Position numbers and translations under genes: made by a program. Source: Methyloligella sp. GL2 (GTDB lineage: Bacteria; Pseudomonadota; Alphaproteobacteria; Rhizobiales; Methyloligellaceae). Taken from it: a DNA stretch of 64,000 nt. Location of the stretch: NCBI RefSeq assembly GCF_013341275.1, contig NZ_CP054476.1, forward strand, positions 2,778,988-2,842,987, in the 5' to 3' direction. Shown here piece after piece: positions 45,373 to 56,099 of this stretch. The notes beneath the pieces are model-generated. The model had not been told where the DNA came from, made no database searches, and was given only the letters and a program-made list of their open reading frames with translations. How positions within the stretch are numbered: the stretch's first letter is position 1; every line of letters starts with the position of its first letter.

Positions 45373-46040
45373 ATGGACGCGTTGTTCGAATCGCCGGTCA
45401 TTCCCGATTTTCCGACCTTCGAGCGGGAAGAAGCCTTGATGAGCCGCTATTCCGGCCCGGTCGCCGGGATCGACGAGGCGGGGCGTGGGCCGTGGGCCGG
45501 TCCCGTAGTGGCGGCTTGCGTGATCCTGAACCCGGCCCGCATTCCCGAAGGCCTCAACGATTCCAAGAAGCTCACCGAAGACGCCCGCGAGGACCGTTTC
45601 GAGGAGATCCTGGCGACCGCAGCAGTCGGCATCGCCATCGGCCAAGTGCGGCGCATCGACAAGGACAACATCCTGCAAGCCAGCCTCTGGGCCATGCGCA
45701 AGGCCTATCGCGATCTCGGCGCGCCGGCTTCCGCGGCGCTGATCGACGGCAATCTTTGCCCCAAGCGCTTTCCCTGCAAAGCCGAGGCGGTGATCGGCGG
45801 CGACGGGCGCTCTGTCTCCATCGCGGCCGCCTCCATCGTCGCCAAGGTCACCCGCGACCGGCTGATGGTGAAGCTGTCGAAGCGCTACCGCCGCTATGGC
45901 TGGGAGCGGAACAAGGGCTACGGCACGCGAGAGCACGCCGAAGCGATCGAGAAGCACGGCGTCTGCATCCATCACCGCCGCTCCTTCGAGCCCATCGCGC
46001 GGGCCCTTGCCGGCGACGAGATCGCCGAACTCCCCTTCGA

Positions 46041-46044
<4 letters not shown>
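45373..46044 (+). CDS. rnhB: ribonuclease HII
   Basis: A 223-aa endonuclease that nicks RNA in RNA-DNA hybrids and at single ribonucleotides. Catalytic motif VAGIDEAGRGPWAGPVVAA (Asp-Glu pair), LNDSKKLTEDAR, LIDGNLCPKRFPC (Asp) and AASIVAKVTRDRLM (Asp). ATG at 45373 keeps the short N-terminal extension common in Hyphomicrobiales; ATG 45438 has the better ribosome-binding site and would start just before the conserved core. Followed by ccrM. Confidence 0.93.
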
Positions 46045-47447
<1,403 letters not shown>

Positions 47448-47448
47448 G

Positions 47449-48603
47449 CTAGATCAGCTCGGCCGCCGCACTGCTCGACGGCGCCTTGCGTTTGCGCGGC
47501 TTTCCGCCATCCGCATTGCCATCTGAGTTGCCGTGGGCGATCACCTTGCGCATGACGCTCGGCAGAGCGGCATCGGGAAGATCGCGCAGGGCCACCCAGC
47601 GGCAGCGCTCCGGCTCGGCGGCAGCGCTCAAGGCGATATCCGCCGGGGCTTCGGCGTAAAGCACCTCAAGCTCCAGATGGAAATGAGTGAAGGTGTGGGC
47701 CACCTGTCCGGCGAGCTTGCGCCAGGCGATATCAGCCGGCGCCAAACCTTCCGGCGCGGAGGGACGCTCCTCCTCCCATGGCGTGGACGGGACTTCCAGC
47801 ATGCCGCCCAACAGCCCGCGCATAGGCCGGGTGCGCAGCAGCACCGCGCCATCCTCCCGCACCAGCAAAAATGCCGTGCCGCGCCGCGTGGGCCGCTCCG
47901 CCTTCACCGCCTTGTAGGGCAGCTCTGCGGCAATCCCCGCCGCATAGCCTACGCAACACCCGCGCAAAGGGCACAGCCCACAAGCGGGGCGCTTCGGCGT
48001 GCAGATGCCACTGCCGAGATCCATCATGGCTTGCGCGAAATCGCCCGCCCGGCTGTCCGGCGTTAGGCTTTCGGCCAGAAACTTAATCTCCGGCTTGGCC
48101 TTGGGCAGCGGCGTTTCCAGCGCGAACAGCCGCGCCACCACCCGCTCGATATTGCCGTCGATGGGGCTCGCCCGGCGTCCGAAGGCAATGGCCGCAATGG
48201 CGGCAGAGGTATAGCCGCCAATGCCGGGTAACGCGCGCAAGCCTTCTTCGGTATCGGGAAAGACGCCGCCATGATCCTCCGCCACCCGCACAGCGCAGGC
48301 ATGCAGATTGCGGGCGCGGGCGTAGTAGCCGAGCCCGGCCCACTCGGCGAGCACGTCCTCGATCGGGGCGGCGGCAAGATCGGTCACCGCCGGCCAGCGC
48401 GCCAAGAAGCGGCCATAGCGCGGCAGCACCGCCTTCACCGTGGTCTGCTGCAGCATCACCTCGCTGAGCCAGACCTTATAGGGATCGGCGGCGCCTCCCC
48501 CCGGCGGCACGCGCCAGGGCAAGCTTCGCCCCTCCCGCTCGTACCAATCGAGCAGAAGCCGGGCGATCTCAGCCTTGGTGTTCTCGCCGAGCGCAGCTCC
48601 CAT
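47449..48603 (-). CDS. mutY: A/G-specific adenine DNA glycosylase
   Basis: A 384-aa enzyme that excises adenine opposite 8-oxoguanine. Helix-hairpin-helix ALPGIGGYTSAAIAAIAFG with catalytic Asp in ASPIDGNIERVVARLFA, N-terminal SLPWRVPPG and MLQQTTVKAVLPRYGRFLARW, Fe-S ligands in CTPKRPACGLCPLRGCC, and a C-terminal Nudix-like (MutT) domain with RTRPMRGLLGGMLEVPSTPW. ATG at 48603 has GAGGA 9 bases upstream. Divergent from dciA. Confidence 0.95.
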   Translation of the reverse strand: MGAALGENTKAEIARLLLDWYEREGRSLPWRVPPGGGAADPYKVWLSEVMLQQTTVKAVLPRYGRFLARWPAVTDLAAAPIEDVLAEWAGLGYYARARNLHACAVRVAEDHGGVFPDTEEGLRALPGIGGYTSAAIAAIAFGRRASPIDGNIERVVARLFALETPLPKAKPEIKFLAESLTPDSRAGDFAQAMMDLGSGICTPKRPACGLCPLRGCCVGYAAGIAAELPYKAVKAERPTRRGTAFLLVREDGAVLLRTRPMRGLLGGMLEVPSTPWEEERPSAPEGLAPADIAWRKLAGQVAHTFTHFHLELEVLYAEAPADIALSAAAEPERCRWVALRDLPDAALPSVMRKVIAHGNSDGNADGGKPRKRKAPSSSAAAELI

Positions 48604-48767
48604 CTGCACGCATCCTCATTTCAACCCAGAAGCGCTCTCGTTCGCGCCGGTGCCATGGTGTAGTCTCGCCTGAGCTCAAGGCAAGCTTGGGGGCCGCCTC
48701 ATCCACCGGGTTTGGCTTGCACCGGGCTTTGGCTCGGCGGCGGCGCGCAACAGGCGGGACACGGCAG

Positions 48768-49319
48768 ATGACAGACGGCAGCGGCGACAATCGGGCCCCG
48801 GGCGGGCGGCGCGGCAGCAGCGCGAAGCCCATCGCGGCGCTGGTGGCCAAGACGCTGGCGCCGGCGGCGCGGGCGCGCGGCTTCACCACCATGGCGCTCT
48901 TGCGCGACTGGCCGACCATCGCCGGGGCCGAGCTTGCTCAATTCACCAAGCCGGAGAAAGTGAACTGGCCGCGCAGCCGCCAATCGGATGTGGAGGATGC
49001 AAAGCGGCGCTCGAAACGCCCCGAGGGCGCCACGCTGATCCTGCGGGTCGATGGGCCGCGGGCGCTGGAGGTGCAGTATCAGGCGCAGCAGCTGATGGAA
49101 CGGGTGAACCGGTATTTCGGTTATCGCGCCGTGGTGGAGATGCGCCTGTTGCAAGCGCCGGTCACGCCCCGCACGCCGGAACCCCGTCCCGCCCCGCCGC
49201 CTTTGGATCCGGAGACCGTGCCCAAAGACGCGAAAATCGAGTCCCAGGACTTACGCGATGCGCTGGTGCGGCTGGGCTCTGCAGTGCGGGCGAAGAAGAG
49301 CCAAAACAGCGCGGCATAA
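48768..49319 (+). CDS. DciA/DUF721-family protein
   Basis: A 183-aa protein with a DUF721 (DciA) domain at about 20-115 (FTTMALLRDWPTIAGAELAQ, then LILRVDGPRALEVQYQAQQL) and a Pro-rich, probably disordered C-terminal tail. DciA proteins load the replicative helicase DnaB in bacteria lacking DnaC/DnaI. Such alphaproteobacterial members often sit between mutY and a DsbA-like gene, as here. ATG at 48768 is chosen over in-frame upstream codons for lack of similarity there. Confidence 0.82.
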   Translation: MTDGSGDNRAPGGRRGSSAKPIAALVAKTLAPAARARGFTTMALLRDWPTIAGAELAQFTKPEKVNWPRSRQSDVEDAKRRSKRPEGATLILRVDGPRALEVQYQAQQLMERVNRYFGYRAVVEMRLLQAPVTPRTPEPRPAPPPLDPETVPKDAKIESQDLRDALVRLGSAVRAKKSQNSAA

Positions 49320-49415
49320 CGGCTGGGGCTGGCATTCGCCGCTCTCTTGCCTTAACCAACTGCTCTAAACAGATGCCAGAGCAAGGCGCGATTATTCAAC
49401 GAGTGGAGTGAAGAC

Positions 49416-50162
49416 GTGGCCCAAGGAAGCAAATCCCCGAAATCGCAGTTCCAACTCATTCTGGTCGCAGCGATCTTCATCGTCGCGCTGGCGGCAGGCG
49501 GCGTCTTCTTCCTTACCTCGCCCGGCGGCAACGGCGTGAGCGAGGCCCAGGCCGCGACGGGCGAGGCCGGCAGCACCATTCCGATGGAAGAGCTTATGGC
49601 CAAGGGGCCGCTCCCCGATGTGGTGATCGGCGATCCCGATGCGCCGGTGACCATCGTCGAATACGCCTCGATGACCTGCCCGCATTGCGCCGACTTCCAC
49701 GAGAACGTCTATCCGGAGCTGAAGAAGGAATATGTCGACACCGGCAAGGTGAAGTTCATCTTCCGCGAGTTCCCGCTGGATATCCTCGCTGCGCGGGCCT
49801 CGATGCTGGCCCGCTGCGCCGGGCCGGACCGGCAGATGGCGCTGGTCAGCGCGCTGTTTCAGACCCAGCGGAGCTGGGCGGTGCCGGGCGACGAGCAGAA
49901 GTCCATGGACGGGCTGCTTCGCATCGCTCGCCAGGCCGGCTTCAGCAAAGAGAGCTTCGATAAGTGCCTGAACGATCAGGAGCTTTACGAGAATATCGTC
50001 AAGATGCGCGCCAAGGGCTCCAAGGAGTTCGGCGTGAACTCGACGCCGAGCTTCTTCATCGACGGCAAGCCGCTCGGCCGCGAGCATCAGCTTGAGAATT
50101 TCGAGCAGGTGCTGGGCAAGGCCGATACGGGCGACACCGCGGAAAGCGGATCCACCGAATAG
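49416..50162 (+). CDS. DsbA-family periplasmic thioredoxin
   Basis: 248 aa. An N-terminal membrane anchor or signal (QLILVAAIFIVALAAGGVFF) precedes a DsbA-like thioredoxin domain with active site CPHC in EYASMTCPHCADFHENVYPE and the cis-Pro region GVNSTPSFFIDGKPL. Role: oxidation or isomerisation of disulfides in the periplasm. GTG at 49416 has GGAG 9 bases upstream. A paralogue follows immediately. Confidence 0.88.
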   Translation: MAQGSKSPKSQFQLILVAAIFIVALAAGGVFFLTSPGGNGVSEAQAATGEAGSTIPMEELMAKGPLPDVVIGDPDAPVTIVEYASMTCPHCADFHENVYPELKKEYVDTGKVKFIFREFPLDILAARASMLARCAGPDRQMALVSALFQTQRSWAVPGDEQKSMDGLLRIARQAGFSKESFDKCLNDQELYENIVKMRAKGSKEFGVNSTPSFFIDGKPLGREHQLENFEQVLGKADTGDTAESGSTE

Positions 50163-50185
50163 ACGCGCCGTTTTCATATAGGAGA

Positions 50186-50833
50186 AAGGCGCCGCTCCGG
50201 CGCCTGATCGGGGCGGCGGCGCTGGTAGCGGCAGCGCTCAGCCTTGCCAGCTGCGGCACGCCGGGCGAGACGGGAAGCGCCGCGGTCGAGGAGACCGACG
50301 ATGTGGTGACGCCGGGGCCCTTGGGCGACCGGTCCTTGGGCTCGGCAAACGCACCGGTTGTGGTGGTCGAATACGCCTCGCTCACCTGTCCATATTGCCG
50401 CAATTTCCACGAGAAAGTTTTCCCCAGGCTGAAACGCACCTATATCGACACGGGAAAAGTGCGCTATGTGGTGCGCGAGTTTCCCATCGGCCGGTCGGCC
50501 GGCAATGCGGCGATCATTAATCGCTGTGCCCCGGCCAGCCAGTATTTCCAGCTTTACGGCCTGTTCCTCACCCATCAGCGCGAATGGGTAAGCCAGGAGG
50601 TCCGGCTGGATGCGATCTACGGCGTCGCCAAGCGGATTGGCATGAGCCGGGCGACGTTTGACAAATGCCTCGCGAATCAAAGCATGATCGATGCTCTTGA
50701 TGAGGTGAAACAGCGGGGACGGAGATTGGGCGTGAAAGGAACGCCGACTTTCTTCGTCAATGGACAGAAGGCCCAAGGCGCCGTCAGCTACGATGAGATC
50801 AAAGCGATGATCGAATCGAAGGGCAGCACTTAG
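50186..50833 (+). CDS. second DsbA-family lipoprotein-like thioredoxin (start unclear)
   Basis: Thioredoxin domain with CPYC in EYASLTCPYCRNFHEKVFPR, REFPIGRSAGNAAI and GVKGTPTFFVNGQKA. In frame upstream, APLRRLIGAAALVAAALSLASC reads as a lipoprotein signal with lipobox LASC, but no ATG, GTG or TTG opens it: the region after AGGAGAAAGG (50180-50189) offers only AAG (50186) and CTG (50204). The first canonical start, GTG 50303 (with GAGGAG upstream), would remove the signal. A lost start codon or non-standard start is possible; the given start is provisional. Paralogue of 49416-50162. Confidence 0.7.
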   Translation, partial: KAPLRRLIGAAALVAAALSLASCGTPGETGSAAVEETDDVVTPGPLGDRSLGSANAPVVVVEYASLTCPYCRNFHEKVFPRLKRTYIDTGKVRYVVREFPIGRSAGNAAIINRCAPASQYFQLYGLFLTHQREWVSQEVRLDAIYGVAKRIGMSRATFDKCLANQSMIDALDEVKQRGRRLGVKGTPTFFVNGQKAQGAVSYDEIKAMIESKGST

Positions 50834-50929
50834 GGCAGCGCCGCGTAACTTCGGGGCGCATGTTTTCGACTTTGCGTTGCTTGCTCATGGCGCAGCGTCT
50901 AGTTGGGGCCAAATTGAGGTCATGACACT

Positions 50930-53900
50930 TTGAAGATCACCCGTCTTCGCCTTCTCGGCTTCAAATCCTTCGTCGATCCGACCGAGCTCGTCATCGAGCA
51001 CGGGCTGACGGGCGTCGTCGGGCCGAATGGCTGCGGCAAATCCAATCTGTTGGAAGCGCTGCGCTGGGCGATGGGCGAGACCTCGTATAAGAGCATGCGC
51101 GGCTCGGCGATGGAGGATGTGATCTTCGCCGGCTCGCAAGGCCGTCCGTCGCGGAATACCTGCGAAGTCACCCTGTTCATCGACAACAAGGCGCGCACCG
51201 CCCCCGCCGAATTCAACGGCGAGGAGGAGCTAGAGGTCACCCGCCGCATCGAGCGCGAGGTCGGTTCCGCCTACCGGGTGAACGGCCGCGACACGCGGGC
51301 GCGCGATATCCGGCTGCTGTTCGAAGATGCCGCCACCGGCGCCCGCTCCCCCGCTCTGGTGGGTCAGGGCCGGATCGGCGAGATCGTCAGCGCCCAGCCG
51401 CAGGAGCGCCGCCGGGTGCTGGAGGATGCCGCCGGCATCGCCGGTCTGCATAGCCGGCGGCACGAGGCGGAGCTGCGGCTGAAAGCGACCGAATCCAATT
51501 TGGAGCGGCTTGCCGACCTCACCGGCCAGCTCACCACCCAGCTCAATTCGCTGAAGCGGCAAGCGCGCCAGGCGCAGCGCTATCGCGAGACCTCCGAAAA
51601 AATCGGCAAGCGCGAAGCGCTCTATCATCATCTGATGTGGACGGGGGCCTGCACGGCGGTCGAGGAGGAAGAAGCGGTCTTCCAGGCGGCTCTGAGCGCG
51701 GTCGGACAGGAGACCCGCACCGAGGCGGAAGCCTTGCGGGCGCAAGCCGAGGCGGCGGAAAAGCTGCAGCCCTTGCGGGACGAAGAGGCGACGCGCGGCG
51801 CGGTGCTGCACCGGCTCACCGTGGAGCGCGAAACCCTGGACCGGGAAGAAGAGCGGGCCCAGGCGCGCCATGCGGAGCTGGAGAACCGGCTGGCCCAGAC
51901 CAGCCGCGATCTCGCGCGCGAGGAAGAGCATATCGCCGAAGCCGAGGAAATGCTGCGCAGCCTCGGCGACGAGGAGCGCAAGCTCAACGAGGTGAGCACC
52001 GGCGACGACGAGGAGCCGCGGCTTCGCGAGGCTGCCGAGCGCAGCGCCGGCCTGCTGCAGGAGGCGGAAGCGGCGCTCGGGGAAGCCACCGAAGCCCTGG
52101 CCCAGGAGCGTGCCGAGAAGCGCCGGCTGGAGAGCGAAGTCGCCGAGCTGGACCGCCGCATCGCTCGGCTCGAGGAGCAGAAGGCGACGATTCTGGAGGA
52201 TCTGGCGATCGCCGAGGAGCGGGACGGCAACCGTACCGATCTCGCCGCGCTGAATGCCAGCCTGGATCATCTCACCCATAAGCTCGGCGGTATCGAAGAC
52301 GAGCTTTCCGCGGCGGAAGCGGCGGAAGAAGCCGCCCGCAACGCCGAGAGCGAACTGCGCGGCACCGCCTCATCCGCCCGGCTGCGCCGCCAACAGTTGG
52401 ACACCGAGCTCGCCACCTTGCTGAAGCTGCTGAAGCCCGCCTCGCAGGATGAGTGGCAGCCGCTGGTCGAGCAGGTGAAGGTGCAAGGCGGCTACGAGGA
52501 AGCCATCGGCACGGCGCTTGGCGACGATCTCGATGCGGCGAGCGACGAAGAAGCCCCGGCTCATTGGCGGCAGATCGCGGCCCATGGCGAAGAGCCGGCG
52601 CTGCCGGGCGGCGTCACCCCGCTCAGCGATTTCGTCAGCGGCGCTTCGGTGCTGGAGCGGCGTCTGGCGCAGATCGGCGTGGTGGCGCAGGACGATGGCG
52701 ACCGGCTACAGAAAGAACTGAAAGTCGGCCAGCGCCTGGTCTCGAAGGAAGGCGATCTGTGGCGCTGGGACGGCTATAGCGTCCGCGCCGGCGCGGCGAC
52801 CGCTGCCGCGGCCCGGCTGGTGGAGCGCCGCCGGCTGGAAAGCCTGAAAGAGGACGCCGAGAAGGCGGAGCGCGAAGCCCATGAGGCGAGCGATGCGCTG
52901 GAAACGGCGATCGCCAAGGCGCGCGAGGCCTCCGAAGCCACCAAGGCGCTGCGCCAGCAGGCGAAGGAGACCCAGCGGGAGGTTTCGCAGATCCGCGATG
53001 CCATCACCGCCGCCGAGCATGAAATTCAGAAGCGCAGCAAGGCGCTGGGGGCGCTGGTCGAGGCCCGCACCCGCACCGAGGATTCGCTGAACGAGGCCAA
53101 GGCCGAGAGCGCCAAGGTCACCGAAGCGCTGCAGGAGCGCGGCGGGCTGGAAGCTTTGGAAGCGAAATCCCAGGCGGCGCAAGAGGCGGCCGCCGAAGCC
53201 CGCAGCGCCCATGCCAAGGCGAATGCGGATCTGGAAGCGCATCAGCGGGGCATCCGCATCCGCCATGAGCGCATGCAGGCGATCACCGGCGAGCTGGAGC
53301 TGTGGCAGAAGCGAATCGCCAAGGCGGGCGATCAGATCGAGACTTTGCGCTCGCGGGAGCAGGAGACCCGCAACGACCTGATCGAGCTGGCCAAGCTGCC
53401 CGAAGATATCGAGCAGCGGCGCAATTCGCTGCTCAACGCCATCGCCCGCGCCGAGAAGGAGCGGGCCGAGGCGGCCGACGCCCTGGCCGAGGCCGACACC
53501 GACCGCCGGGCCCATGAGCGCACGCTGCGCGAGGTGCAGGAACGGCTGGCCGGCGCACGCGAGGCCAAGGCCCGCAGCGAAGCCAAGCTGGAAGCGGCCC
53601 GCAACAAGCGGTCCGAGGTTTCCCATACCATCCGCGAGCAGTTCGACTGCGCGCCGGAAGACTGCCTGAAGCTGGCAGAACTCGAAGAGGGCAAAGAGCT
53701 GCCGCATATCTCCCAGGTCGAGGCGGAGCTGCATAAGCTGAAGGCCGACCGGGAACGGCTCGGCGCGGTCAATCTGCGGGCCGAGGAGGAAGAGGCGGAA
53801 ATCAGCGGCCAGCTGGAAGAGATGGACCGCGAGCGCGCCGACGTCGAGGCCGCTATCGCCAGCCTTCGCAAGGCGATCGCCGATCTGAACCGCGAGGGGC

Positions 53901-54385
53901 GCAAGCGCCTGCTGGATGCGTTCGATACGGTGAATGCCCATTTCAAGCGGCTGTTCGAGGTGCTGTTCGGAGGCGGCGCGGCGGAGCTGCAGCTGGTCGA
54001 ATCCGACGATCCGCTGCAGTCGGGGCTGGAGATCGTGGCCCGCCCGCCGGGCAAGAAGCCGCAAGTGCTGACGCTGCTCTCCGGCGGCGAGAAGGCGCTG
54101 ACGGCGATGGCTCTGATCTTCGCGGTGTTCCTAACCAACCCCTCCCCCATCTGCGTGCTGGACGAGGTGGACGCGCCGCTGGACGACGCCAATGTGGAGC
54201 GGTTCTGCAATCTGATGGAAGAGATGGCCAACAGCACCGATACCCGCTTCCTGGTCATCACCCACCATCCGCTGACCATGGCCCGGATGAACCGTCTGTT
54301 CGGCGTCACCATGGCCGAGCGCGGCGTGAGCCAGCTGGTTTCGGTGGATCTGGAGACCGCCGAACAGCTGCGCGATGCGGTCTAG
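50930..54385 (+). CDS. smc: chromosome segregation protein SMC
   Basis: A 1151-aa condensin ATPase. Walker A GPNGCGKSNLLEALRWAMGE (about 33-52), two long coiled coils (about 165-500 and 650-940) around a hinge (about 510-640, GYEEAIGTALGDDLDAA), and C-terminal signature TLLSGGEKALTAMALIFAV with Walker B ICVLDEVDAPLDDANVERF. TTG start at 50930 with GAGGT upstream. Organises and compacts chromosomal DNA with ScpAB, which are not in the window. The opposite-strand frames inside are shadows. Confidence 0.96.
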   Translation: MKITRLRLLGFKSFVDPTELVIEHGLTGVVGPNGCGKSNLLEALRWAMGETSYKSMRGSAMEDVIFAGSQGRPSRNTCEVTLFIDNKARTAPAEFNGEEELEVTRRIEREVGSAYRVNGRDTRARDIRLLFEDAATGARSPALVGQGRIGEIVSAQPQERRRVLEDAAGIAGLHSRRHEAELRLKATESNLERLADLTGQLTTQLNSLKRQARQAQRYRETSEKIGKREALYHHLMWTGACTAVEEEEAVFQAALSAVGQETRTEAEALRAQAEAAEKLQPLRDEEATRGAVLHRLTVERETLDREEERAQARHAELENRLAQTSRDLAREEEHIAEAEEMLRSLGDEERKLNEVSTGDDEEPRLREAAERSAGLLQEAEAALGEATEALAQERAEKRRLESEVAELDRRIARLEEQKATILEDLAIAEERDGNRTDLAALNASLDHLTHKLGGIEDELSAAEAAEEAARNAESELRGTASSARLRRQQLDTELATLLKLLKPASQDEWQPLVEQVKVQGGYEEAIGTALGDDLDAASDEEAPAHWRQIAAHGEEPALPGGVTPLSDFVSGASVLERRLAQIGVVAQDDGDRLQKELKVGQRLVSKEGDLWRWDGYSVRAGAATAAAARLVERRRLESLKEDAEKAEREAHEASDALETAIAKAREASEATKALRQQAKETQREVSQIRDAITAAEHEIQKRSKALGALVEARTRTEDSLNEAKAESAKVTEALQERGGLEALEAKSQAAQEAAAEARSAHAKANADLEAHQRGIRIRHERMQAITGELELWQKRIAKAGDQIETLRSREQETRNDLIELAKLPEDIEQRRNSLLNAIARAEKERAEAADALAEADTDRRAHERTLREVQERLAGAREAKARSEAKLEAARNKRSEVSHTIREQFDCAPEDCLKLAELEEGKELPHISQVEAELHKLKADRERLGAVNLRAEEEEAEISGQLEEMDRERADVEAAIASLRKAIADLNREGRKRLLDAFDTVNAHFKRLFEVLFGGGAAELQLVESDDPLQSGLEIVARPPGKKPQVLTLLSGGEKALTAMALIFAVFLTNPSPICVLDEVDAPLDDANVERFCNLMEEMANSTDTRFLVITHHPLTMARMNRLFGVTMAERGVSQLVSVDLETAEQLRDAV

Positions 54386-54508
54386 GCGGAACGCCCGAAA
54401 ACACGCCGTTTTGGGCTCCCGTTTCACCCCTGCGAGGCTTTGTGCCTGCTGCGTTTACCGCTCAACGTAAACCCTTGCCGAAATTGACCTTACAGAGCAT
54501 GGCGAAAT

Positions 54509-54537
54509 CTTGACTCCGGTGAAAGGTTCACTAAGGT
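54509..54537 (+). promoter_or_regulatory. weak candidate F0 operon promoter
   Basis: TTGACT (54510-54515) and TAAGGT (54532-54537) are 16 bp apart, 60 bp before atpI, in a 212-bp spacer after smc. The -10 match is poor, so this is tentative. Confidence 0.3.
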
Positions 54538-54597
54538 GCGCCCGGGCTGAGGACCAGCCGGTTCTCCGGCGGTTCCCTTCACGATAGAGCAAGCGCT

Positions 54598-54993
54598 ATG
54601 GCCGGAGCCTCTAAGGGGCCGGGACGCAAGAAAAGCGACCAGGACACCGAGACGATTCGGCGGCGTTTGAACGATCTTGAGGGGAAGCTTGGGCAAGTCC
54701 GCGCGCGCCGCGGCGAGCTGCCAGATTCCGACGATGCGGGACGGCGCTCGGCATTCGGCAACGCGATGCGGCTTGGGATGGAGTTGATCGCCGGTGTGGC
54801 GGTCGGTGGGTTTATCGGCTGGACGCTGGACCAATGGTTCGGGACGGCGCCGCTGATGATGGTGGTGTTCCTGTTTTTGGGGGGCGCCGCCGGCATTTTG
54901 AACGTGATACGAAGCGCGAAGGCGATGCAGGCCGGACAGCCCTACCCGGGCAAGGACCTGCCCCCGGAGGCTTCGGACGATGATGACGGATAG
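54598..54993 (+). CDS. atpI: ATP synthase protein I-like (AtpI/AtpZ)
   Basis: 131 aa: a charged cytosolic N-terminus (DTETIRRRLNDLEGKLGQVR), then two transmembrane helices (MRLGMELIAGVAVGGFIGWT and PLMMVVFLFLGGAAGILNVI). Family AtpI/AtpZ assists c-ring assembly or Mg uptake of F-type ATPase. First gene of the F0 operon; atpB follows after 9 bp. Confidence 0.88.
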   Translation: MAGASKGPGRKKSDQDTETIRRRLNDLEGKLGQVRARRGELPDSDDAGRRSAFGNAMRLGMELIAGVAVGGFIGWTLDQWFGTAPLMMVVFLFLGGAAGILNVIRSAKAMQAGQPYPGKDLPPEASDDDDG

Positions 54994-55002
54994 GACGGAT
55001 TA

Positions 55003-55797
55003 GTGTTCGAAGCATTCGCGGCCGAAACGGCAGAACATGGCGCTGCAGCAGCTGGGCATGGGGGCGGCGGTCTCCCCGATCCGATGCACCAGTTCGAGAT
55101 CACGCGCCTCGTGGAGCTCGACGTTTTCGGTCTCGACGCCTCTTTCACCAATTCGGGCCTGTTCATGGTGATCGCCGCGGTGCTAGTCACCGGCTTCCTG
55201 GTCTGGGCCATGCGCCGTCCCTCGATGGTGCCCTCGCGCAGCCAGTCGATCGCCGAGCTTTCCTACGAATTCGTCGCCAACATGGTGCGCGACAATAGCG
55301 GCACGGCGGGAATGCCCTATTTCCCGTTCGTTTTCACGCTGTTCATGTTCATCCTGGCGCTGAACATGCTGGGCCTGGTGCCCTACTCCTTCACCGTGAC
55401 GAGCCATATCATCGTCACCTTCGCGCTGGCCTTATTCATCCTGACCGGCATCACCATTATCGGCTTCATCAAGCATGGCGCGGGCTTCCTGCGACTGTTC
55501 GTGCCGAAGGGCGTGCCGGTGGTCTTGCTGCCGCTGATCGCGGTGATCGAGATCATTTCCTATCTCACCCGCCCCTTGAGCCTGTCGGTCCGGCTTTTCG
55601 CCAATATGATGGCCGGCCACACCATGCTGAAGGTGTTCGGCGCCTTCGTGGTGGCGCTGGGCTTTCTCGGCGGATGGGCGCCGCTGGCCTTCATGGTCGG
55701 CTTTACCGCCCTCGAAGTTCTGGTCGCATTCCTACAGGCTTACGTGTTTGCGATCCTGACATGCATCTATCTCAATGACGCACTACACCTGCATTGA
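55003..55797 (+). CDS. atpB: ATP synthase F0 subunit a
   Basis: A 264-aa membrane subunit with five or six helices that forms the proton half-channels. The essential Arg lies in SYLTRPLSLSVRLFANMMAGH (RLFANMMAGH), with LNMLGLVPYSFTVTSH and LEVLVAFLQAYVFAILTCIY. Starts at GTG 55003. Length is normal for alphaproteobacteria. Confidence 0.96.
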   Translation: MFEAFAAETAEHGAAAAGHGGGGLPDPMHQFEITRLVELDVFGLDASFTNSGLFMVIAAVLVTGFLVWAMRRPSMVPSRSQSIAELSYEFVANMVRDNSGTAGMPYFPFVFTLFMFILALNMLGLVPYSFTVTSHIIVTFALALFILTGITIIGFIKHGAGFLRLFVPKGVPVVLLPLIAVIEIISYLTRPLSLSVRLFANMMAGHTMLKVFGAFVVALGFLGGWAPLAFMVGFTALEVLVAFLQAYVFAILTCIYLNDALHLH

Positions 55798-55844
55798 GGT
55801 GGAGCCAGTTTATCCTTAGTCACCAATCCCAACGGGAGGAATGA

Positions 55845-56072
55845 ATGGAACCCGAAGCAGCTAAGTTTATCGGCGCAGGTCTCGCCTCGATCGCCCTGGT
55901 CGGTGCCGGTCTCGGTATCGGTACGATTTTCGGCAACTACCTCGCCGGTGCGCTCCGCAATCCGTCGGCCGCAGCCGGTCAGTTTCCGAACCTGCTTCTC
56001 GGCTTTGCTCTTGCCGAGGCAACCGGCCTGTTCGGCCTGGTGGTCGCGCTGATCATCCTGTTCGTCTTTTAA
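55845..56072 (+). CDS. atpE: ATP synthase F0 subunit c
   Basis: A 75-aa hairpin protein; [20 protein letters not shown] forms helix 1 and [20 protein letters not shown] helix 2, with the proton-binding Glu in [17 protein letters not shown] ribosome-binding site precedes ATG 55845, as expected for the most abundant subunit. Forms the rotating c-ring. Confidence 0.97.
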   Translation: MEPEAAKFIGAGLASIALVGAGLGIGTIFGNYLAGALRNPSAAAGQFPNLLLGFALAEATGLFGLVVALIILFVF

Positions 56073-56099
56073 TCAGCTAAACCCGACGAATAGACCGAT

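Noticed and set aside
52706..54064. 452-codon minus-strand frame
   Set aside because: Shadow of the smc coiled-coil region, with Leu/Arg-rich low-complexity composition.
54393..54416. GCCCGAAAAC/GTTTTGGGC hairpin after smc
   Set aside because: Contains a bulge and no T-run; weak as a terminator.
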